Source: Rhizopus sp. PT2906 (Eukaryota; Mucoromycota; Mucoromycetes; Mucorales; Rhizopodaceae). From it: a stretch of 64,000 nucleotides of DNA. The stretch is taken from the NCBI GenBank assembly GCA_025529335.1, contig JAMYHX010000114.1, positions 35,050-99,049 of the forward strand. The letters run 5' to 3'. The notes under the pieces are model-generated. The model saw nothing but the letters and a program-made list of their open reading frames with translations, ran no database searches and was not told where the DNA came from. How positions within the stretch are numbered: the first letter of the stretch is position 1; every line of letters begins with the position of its first letter. Shown here piece after piece: positions 57,398 to 64,000 of the stretch. A program made the position numbers and the translations under genes.

Positions 57398-57969
57398 TAT
57401 TCTTTGTACACTTTACCTTATTTGGTAAGTGCGACTCCACTGCATTAAAAATATATATAATGCCTTATATCCCACAATAACTAAGTGATTGACCAATAAA
57501 GTATTTGACATTTGTAAATAAAGCAGCTATGCTACATCATCCTATATTAAAGAACAACCATTTTGGATACTGGCGGAGTTTTTCAATACTCTTTTTCACG
57601 CGCCACACACAGTGTAAAGACTTCCGCTGAGCCCTTTAGCTCAAAGAGGTACTCACTGGTCCAGTAATATCACGAATGGGAATTCCAAGAACTCTATAAT
57701 ACAAATGGAGGTTTAAAATATAGAGTGGTTTGATTTCAAGAACTTTAGCAAGCTAGAGAAGGAATAAAGTATCTTTACCTACGATTAGATTACCACTCGC
57801 TTTTGAACATAAGCACGCTTTCTCCATCAGCGACTGTCATTAACATATCATCAGCGACTACCGTTATGCAACCTTCAGTCTCTTGACAAACTCAAATAAT
57901 CGTCAAGACTGCCTGTTCAGAAAAAGCATCTGCTGTACATCACCTATATCCTTTCAACCAACAAGTTTT
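57398..57969. other. Intergenic, entry to transposon island
   Basis: The promoter side of the membrane-protein gene, then AT-rich DNA without recognised features up to the first mariner-related frame. Confidence 0.4.
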
Positions 57970-58043
57970 TCCATATGCGATGTTTCTAGGAAGTAAAGGC
58001 ACACCAAGTGTAAATCTATATCATATTCTCCCGAGAATGAGTA

Positions 58044-59400
58044 TTGCACAGTGCTTCCAGCAAGAAATGTCGCAGCCAATCAAAATCAATTTCGTATTTA
58101 CAAAAATGGTTGGGAGTCATGTCGTTCCTGGCACTCGAAAAAAATATAAATTGGGACAGAAACGCGTTTTTTCTTCATGTTTGTTTTCAATTCTTTACAA
58201 GTTACCATGAAACACTCTTTTTATATGAAGATAGACATGGAAATGCCGTTGATGAGAATGGTGGGCCTAAGTCTATGGAGTACATTGTTGATCAGAATGA
58301 GTTCATTGTTGAAACAATGGCCACTCACACTGATTGCTTGGAACACGCAGTCTCTGATGGACCTTCTCCTACTTGTCCAATGCTGATAGAAAAGTCAAAA
58401 GATAATGATGTCGTATGAAGGAGGTGAGCACAGAAAGAGATTATGTACGCTATACAGTCCAGGATTTTTCGATCTGAAGGTTGAAAAGCGCAAGAGTGCA
58501 TCAACTGCAGCGAAGCAGTTGGGTATACGTATTCGGACCGCACAGAGATGGGTGAAACAGTATAGTATGTGTCCTGACAACATCTTTGACAGTTGTAACA
58601 GAGTAGGTCGTAAGTGTATTCTTACCGATGAGTATAAAAGGCTGTTGTCAACTTCATTGATGCTAGTCCCCCTGTCGCTGTTGTTGAAGTGAAAGAGCAT
58701 TTTTTGAAGCGACTCAATGACCTTAAAATTTCTTACAGTACTGTTTATAACTTTATAAGAAACGAATGCAATCTTTCGTTGAAAAAAGCAGATTTCCATT
58801 CTATCGAAACAAACAGTACAGCAAAGATTGAGGGAGCGGTATAGCTGGGTTTGTAAATGGGAAACACAGACATAAAGTTTCTAACGAATAGTGTATTTCT
58901 TGGTGAGCCTGCTTTTGATATAAATATGAAACGTTCAAGGGCTTGGTCCAAGAAAGACACTCGTGCCATTGTTACTCGGCCTACTACAAGAGTAAACACA
59001 ATGACTATTTTGGGCGCTATCTCAGTTGCTGGTTTGGTTGCAGTTGGTGTAAAAAAAAAAAAAAAAAAAGCCAATGTATATATAAGCTCAGGGACTGTAG
59101 CTGGCCGCTACATTAGCTTCTTAAAAACTACTCTTGATGAAATGGACAAGCATTCGCATATGAGAGGTCATTATATAGTGATAGATAATGCATGTATTCA
59201 CACGCATGAGAACATAAAGAAGTATGCTGAGTATCGAGGTTATAAATGCGTGTATCTTACTCTCCTGAGCTTAACCCAATAGAACAGTTCTGGGTAGTGA
59301 CAAAGAGCAAGGTTAAGCGTCATAGGTTTTTGCAAGAAGACACTTTATCAAAAAGAATCAAAGGTTTTATTTCACATTGTTACAAATGCTAGGATACATG
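58044..59400 (+). mobile_element. Degenerate Tc1/mariner-type transposon (IS630-like DDE transposase)
   Basis: Broken frames read in order as one transposase. A leader ends near 58418. A helix-turn-helix region contains STAAKQLGIRIRTAQRWVKQ (about 58500). The catalytic core has AFDINMKRSRAW, VTRPTTRVNT and HYIVIDNACIHTHENIKKY. The first aspartate motif, DES in active relatives of this type as I recall them, reads GEP here. A run of about 18 A residues (59051-59068) sits inside the core. SPELNPIEQFW is present but in a shifted frame. All three kinds of damage mean the copy is dead. Inverted ends were not located. Confidence 0.8.
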
Positions 59401-59737
59401 TCGAAGTAGAATATCCATGTGATGGCCACAAACAACTTCATAATGCAATGATAAAAATCAGCAGGTAAGCACAAAAAAAAAGGATATCATTTCTTCGTAG
59501 GCTGAATCAAAGAGGAGGAGGGAATCAATGAAAAAAATAAAAAATAAAAATAAAAAACAGCAAGTGGGAATCAATGGGCTGTTGACCTAATCCTTCGTTT
59601 TTCGCACTTTGCTTTGCTCGCAGTTTACAAAGCGCTGGTGGTGTTGATACTTGGGATTTGCTGGCAATTGCCCAGATTTGAGCTTGTTGATGTTTACTAG
59701 TGTCCTGGTAACAACAACCTAATGAAATATAAATATG

Positions 59738-60230
59738 CTAAGCAAGCGTACAAGAAAAAGTTGTATTTCTTACCTTGATCTTCAGCAGGCATTCTATTGT
59801 ATGTTTCGTCAGTACAAGATCGGTTACAGATTTCGGCAAATGGAAATGATCAAGCTCTGCCATACGGTATATGCCATAATATTCAAGATCCATGGCGTAT
59901 ATATGGCAAGAGAAACTTGAATATTCGCCAAAAAAAATGAGTGTAGTAAAGTAATAGCTACGTACCTTGCATCCAAAGTCCACAAACTCGCGGTTGATCG
60001 ACCCCATACTCGACCAGAGTATCCATCATTCGTTTCATTGCCTTGGCCAGTTTGCGCAGATCGTAGATTGCATTGGAGGAATGAGGGGGCTTGACTTCTG
60101 CAACAAAGAGATAAAATCTTCGGCCGAGGATACATGCATAGCAATTGAAGTCCGGGAGTATTCTATCAGTAGCGCATGAAGCAGAAGCCTCAGATATTGT
60201 TTGAGATGAGGCAATGGGGTTACCGATTAT
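59738..60230 (-). pseudogene. PD-(D/E)XK-like nuclease family gene, copy A (partial)
   Basis: Two exon-like segments lie on the minus strand. The first (about 60230-59970) reads DRILPDFNCYACILGRRFYL, then FVAEVKPP, then NAIYDLRKLAKAMKRM and PRVCGLW. The Pro-Asp ... Glu-X-Lys order and spacing fit a PD-(D/E)XK nuclease site. A GTACGT donor at about 59964 and an acceptor after GAATATTCAAG bound an intron. The second exon has HIYAMDLEYYGIYRMAEL and HFHLPKSVTDL. It ends at a GTAAGA donor. The head and tail of the gene are missing or scrambled. The family is otherwise unnamed to me. Confidence 0.5.
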
Positions 60231-60289
60231 AAGCTGGTGTTTGCCCCATGACTGTGATACGAAAGTCAGTCATTCCCTGGCAAAAAAAA

Positions 60290-60665
60290 GGGAGACACTA
60301 CATGCATAACAATTAGACTAATACTACGGGAGCTATCTTTACTCGTTACCAATGATATCACCCAGCAAAATCTGTGAATGTGCAGTGCCACGCTAAACAT
60401 GACTTTATAAAGACACCATCTTGGATCGGTTCTTTTCAAGAAGAAGAGAGAGAAAAAAAAAAGAAATGTTGTTATTTATTCTAGTTTTATGTTGTCAGTT
60501 GATCAACAAAGATGCAAGAACACGTGTAATTATGATGACATCGTATTTTATATCAAGGAGTGAACTGGACAGCTTTAGATTAGGCAGAGGCTTTGGTAAT
60601 GTGAAGTTGTATAATGACAACATAGATAGCGCCTCAATTAAGCGCCCGTAGCTTTAGCCTATTTC
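60290..60665 (-). mobile_element. Inverted-repeat element, copy abutting the next
   Basis: The left end GGGAGACACTACATGCAT matches the family terminus. The body shares CACCCAGCAAAA, CATGACTTTATAAAG and TTTTATGTTGTCAG (complement) with the copies at 11010, 45013 and 60666. It lies in the opposite orientation to the copy at 60666 and runs directly into it, making a head-to-head pair. Confidence 0.6.
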
Positions 60666-61090
60666 TGGAAAACGCTACGCACACGCGAAAATAAAATTAG
60701 TGTGACGTATACGTAATCTTTTTTGTTCACGACAAAGTGGCAATGTTACGAGCGCTTCCTCAGTTCGCTAACTGTGATTTCATTTTTTCCAACTTCACAC
60801 TATTAAAGTCTCTTACTAAACTAAGACTGCCCAGTGGGAGTATCCATTAATGTAAAATAGACGTGGTTGATCTTGGTTCTTTGTTGATCAAACTGACAAC
60901 ATAAAATTAAATGCAGCAATACCTCTTTCTTCCTGAAAAGAAATAATCCAAGATCCTTTATAAACTCATGTGTAGCTTGACGCTACATATTGAAAAACTT
61001 TGTTGAAGAACATCATAGGTAATGGGTAGAGGTAGTGCCCGTAGAATTAATATAACTTTTGGTGAATTTTTCGTGCATGTAGCGTTTCCC
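60666..61090 (+). mobile_element. Inverted-repeat element (MITE-like)
   Basis: The left end GGAAAACGCTACGCACACGC (from 60666) and the right end (up to 61090, complement GGGAAACGCTACATGCACG) form terminal inverted repeats. The body has ACTGACAACATAAAATTA, CTACATATTGAA and CATCATAGGTAATGGGTAGA, all shared with the 317-bp copy at 11010. It lies just upstream of the non-LTR retrotransposon and may have inserted at its truncated 5' end. Confidence 0.65.
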
Positions 61091-61130
61091 TTTTCTTATA
61101 TACACGCGAAAACGCTCTGGACATCCCAAT

Positions 61131-63540
61131 TTGCGATTGGTTGATTTGAGCTCATGTTCGCATGAGAGTTCAACGAGAAATGAAGGCCTGATATTTCACC
61201 ATGCTACCGTCAGTACTATTGCAGTTCGATTATACAATGATGTCCTCTCTCGCGGTTCCTTTCCCTCAAGTTGGCAAGAAACATACATGATCTTGCTACC
61301 AAAGAAAGGAGATCTTACTGATCTCAGGAATTGGAGAGTCATTGCTCTGATTAATACTGATGCCATATATGAACCACTTGATATCTCCCTATCAACTCGG
61401 TTTCATGCCTAGCCGCTTCATTGGTGAAAACGGCAAACTGCTACACACTGTCATGACTGATGCCGAATCCTCATCTTCCACAGCAGTTGGCTTACTTTTG
61501 GATCAGGAGAAGGCATATGATCGCATTCACCCCGGTTATCTACAACAAGCTATGTCAGCCTTTGGAATTTCAGACCCAAATATTGCCAGTCTATCGTCCC
61601 TCTTCTTTTCTACAGTAATCAGAATCAATATCAATGGACGCATTTCGCAGCAATTTATACAGAAGCATGGACTTTGTCAGGAGTGATCCTATTTCCCACT
61701 TTTATTTAACATCGCAGTCAATCCTTTTCTTTGTGCACTTTCAGCGAATACAGCTATTCAAGACCATCAGTTTTTCTCACGGGGGCTATCGGGCGCTTCT
61801 ACTAGGGGTACGCTTAAACCGATCAAAGCGCTAGCTTATGCTGATGACACTTTGGTCTTACTCAATTCGACAAGTGATATGTCCGCTCTCCTGCAGGCTA
61901 TCACACTTTATGAGCGCTCTTCCAACGCCAGGTTGAACCATTCGAAGACTCAAGCGCTCTCTCTCTCTGGTACTCTCTCGACAACGTGGACTAACTTTCT
62001 ACAGCAACTTCCCACACTAATTACATCCTGGCACGACAGGACTTCGCCACAACATTTGATTTACTTAGGTTATCCCGTTTACACCAGTGTAGCTTAGCGT
62101 AACTAATTCGTCGATCAGCTATTGCTTAAAGTCCAAACAGCCTGTACTTTGCACTCCCAGCGATCATTATCGATCCGCGGCCGCGTGACAGTTCTGAACA
62201 CGCTGCTGTTTTCCAAACTCTGGCATGTTCTACGTGTCTTATCATTGACTTCTGCACAGCTCCAACGATTCCGGGGAGTCGCCAGTGCCTTTCTGAATGG
62301 TTATCGCTTTCCAAAGGTCAGCTTTGCGACTCTGTCTCTCCCAAGGGATTATGGTGGTGTAGGGGCTTTGGACCCTCACGTCCAACAAATGGCTTTACAG
62401 TGGCGTCGGTTGCTTCCACTGCTCGCCAACAGATCTCATACCGCGCGGCCTCCACGTTGCCTCCCTTACCTTGAGCATATCTTTGCTGGTATTAGCGGTT
62501 ATCCTAGCAGCCATCTTTGGCCGGTGCTATTCCCTTCTCTTAGGTCCTGTCTTCTCTCGCTCGTGAATAACCCATTCAAGCTGCTTTGCCAAGCTTTTGA
62601 TGAACTGTTACCATTGTCTGTTTCGGAGCGCCTGAATGCAAAGACCTTTCTGGCTATGCCGGTCCATTGTGCCTTAATAAGCCTCACTGAAAGCCCTCTC
62701 CAATTCTATACGCCCAATATTCTGTAAACAGTATCTCCCACTACTCCAGGTTTACGCAAGCTTTTTATCAGTGACATTATCGTCCATGATCCTCAGACTG
62801 CCAACCTTCGTCTGCGGACAGCTAACGAATATCCGCGGTTTCAACGGCTTTGTCGTAAGACTATTGCTTTACTCCTTCAAGGATAAGTTTTACTGTCCCC
62901 TGCTTTCCTGCTTCTGTGCATCTCTGGGAGCACCTCTACACTTGGCCTGGATGTAGCTACTATAGATTTGACACCTCTTTGCCGGCCCAGTGTTTCTAGA
63001 GTGAGCGATTTTGGCCCTCTTATCCGTTATCAGTCTTACCGTAAATACTTGCTGTCACAACAAAGCTTGGAACGGAAACAATACGAACCTGCCGTGTCAT
63101 CTGCATCGTGGACGCCTTTTTGGCGACCACCGCTCTCCCCAACGGCGCGAAATATGTGGTATCGGTTGCTATATCGAACAATCCCTTGCAAACAACGCCT
63201 CCATGTCCTCATTCCACATCAACACCCTTCCGTGTTGTGTTCATTCTGTGGTTCCGCTGATGAAACTATGTCCCATTTTTTCTTCAATTGTTCTCATAAA
63301 ACCGCACTATGGACAATGGCTCTCCATAGGTTCTTTCCTGGGCTCTTCTGCTCGCTTCCTCAAATTGAACAGTCAATGTTAACCATTACAGTATCTCATA
63401 TCAGAAACAGTTGCGATACTCTTAGTCCTATTGCCTCGAGAATTTCACTTCTATCGCTATTCGTCTGCACTCTTCAAACCATATGGCAATCACATTGGCA
63501 AAAGGTATTCCATGATATGCATTTCCAATGCTATTTTTGA
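61131..63540 (+). mobile_element. Degenerate, 5'-truncated non-LTR (LINE-type) retrotransposon
   Basis: A largely single reading frame with several stops and compensating indels encodes a reverse transcriptase. Blocks in order are WQETYMILLPKKGDLTDL, then PYQLGFMPSRFIGEN, then GLLLDQEKAYDRIHPGY, then LLFNIAVNPF. The catalytic YADDTLVL follows at 61837-61860. The downstream part has SIRGRVTVLNTLLFSKLWHV and a C-terminal zinc-knuckle-like CSFCGSADETMSHFFFNC near 63240. No endonuclease domain precedes the RT, and inverted-repeat elements occupy that side. The 3' end meets the nuclease-like copy B near 63515 without a poly(A) tail. Confidence 0.85.
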
Positions 63541-63919
63541 TCTGCGCAAACTAGCCAAGGCTATGAAACGAATGATAGATACTTTGGTCGGGTATAGAGC
63601 CGAACAGCCGCGAGTCTGTGGATGTACTGTCCACGCTACTATTCGGTGCTTCATTACAATATCTAGAGTTGAACCTAATGTTACTATAAGATCTGTTACA
63701 CCTTGATCAAATGTGGTCAACTCAGTTTAAATACCTCAGTTTCTTAATATACAAATATTGATTATGTTATCATCTCTTTTTGCTTTACTTTATTTTGAAT
63801 AAAGATACAACACAGTCTCATCGTACTTTCTACTTTGTTTAAAACTAATTTCAAAACCTAAATACAACAGCGGGCTTTGGGCGCAAGGTACGTAGTTATT
63901 ACTTTGCTATGATTACACT

Positions 63920-63955
<36 letters not shown>

Positions 63956-64000
63956 GCGAATATTCAGGTTTCTCTTGCCATACTGGCATGTTTGATGAGA
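63510..64000 (+). pseudogene. PD-(D/E)XK-like nuclease family gene, copy B (interrupted)
   Basis: The segment 63515-63622 reads NAIFDLRKLAKAMKRMIDTL and PRVCG, matching copy A closely. It is then split by a 247-bp LTR (63623-63869). The gene resumes at 63875 with CTTTGGGCGCAAG and a GTACGTAG donor. The intron ends with GGCGAATATTCAG at about 63965, like copy A, and the second exon begins TTTCTCTTGCCAT. The intron's T run is 33 long, against 8 in copy A. The copy continues past the window edge. Confidence 0.55.
63623..63869 (+). mobile_element. Solo LTR inserted in nuclease-like copy B
   Basis: A 247-bp element begins TGTACTGTCCACGC and ends AATACAACA, so it has TG...CA ends. It aligns with the solo LTR at 31612-31854. 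It carries TTTAAATACCTCAG and a TTGAATAAAG signal. Flanks GTGGA (63618-63622) and GCGGG (63870-63874) look like a decayed 5-bp duplication. Copy A at 60.0 kb shows the uninterrupted site GTGGACTTTGG, which confirms the insertion point. Confidence 0.8.

Noticed and set aside
63623..63869. Reading the 247-bp repeat as a SINE
   Set aside because: It has TG...CA ends, 5-bp duplications, TATA-like and poly(A) signals; no convincing Pol III A and B boxes.
1..64000. CRISPR arrays, bacterial operons or ribosome binding sites
   Set aside because: The window is eukaryotic nuclear DNA with spliceosomal introns; no spaced direct repeats were seen.

Overview
The window is nuclear DNA of an early-diverging filamentous fungus, most likely a member of the Mucorales (Mucoromycota). 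The evidence is AT-rich intergenic DNA, many short introns (about 50-90 nt) with GTAAGT/CTAAC/AG signals, compact genes on both strands, and several degenerate transposons of types that are abundant in that order. The genus cannot be set from the sequence.

0.8-9.4 kb: the C-terminal part of a sulfatase, a CNNM/Mam3-type membrane protein, a COG3 gene that seems to have lost its C-terminal half, a secreted protein, a Pil1/Lsp1 eisosome protein and a small hydrophilic protein. 9.4-13.3 kb: gene-poor, with a fragment of a PD-(D/E)XK-like nuclease family, an inverted-repeat transposon, orphan reading frames and a perfect 14-bp hairpin. 13.3-27.4 kb: a dense housekeeping block with a YOP1/REEP protein, an amino-acid transporter, an HMG-box protein, a Pho85-type cyclin, an SFH5-like Sec14 protein, ribonucleotide reductase small subunit, cysteinyl-tRNA synthetase and the XPD/RAD3 helicase. 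28.0 kb: tRNA-Ile(AAT), followed by about 6.8 kb without a convincing gene, holding a possible LTR with three tandem palindromes and a solo LTR with a perfect 5-bp target duplication.

34.9-43.2 kb: TFIIF beta, a SigF-like NTF2 protein, OST2/DAD1, epsilon-COP, an aldo-keto reductase and UVSSA. 43.2-46.1 kb: a gene-poor stretch with GC-richer degenerate reading frames and an inverted-repeat element. 46.1-57.4 kb: an amino-acid permease, an LTA4-hydrolase-type aminopeptidase, a D-arabinose dehydrogenase-like enzyme, proteasome beta-7, a saccharopine-dehydrogenase-like protein, a tiny membrane protein, a PAP2 lipid phosphatase and a membrane protein with a Cys-rich tail. 58-64 kb: a transposon island with a dead mariner, two copies of the nuclease-like family, two abutting inverted-repeat elements, a degenerate non-LTR retrotransposon and a solo LTR inserted in one nuclease-like copy.

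Functional links: XPD (a TFIIH subunit), UVSSA and TFIIF beta all act at RNA polymerase II or in transcription-coupled repair. COG3, epsilon-COP, OST2 and the YOP1-like protein belong to the early secretory pathway. All exon models were built by hand: each summed coding length is a multiple of three and each junction keeps the family alignment open, but no transcript data were available. The most unusual material is the nuclease-like family, its dated disruption by an LTR, and the structured palindromes near the tRNA.
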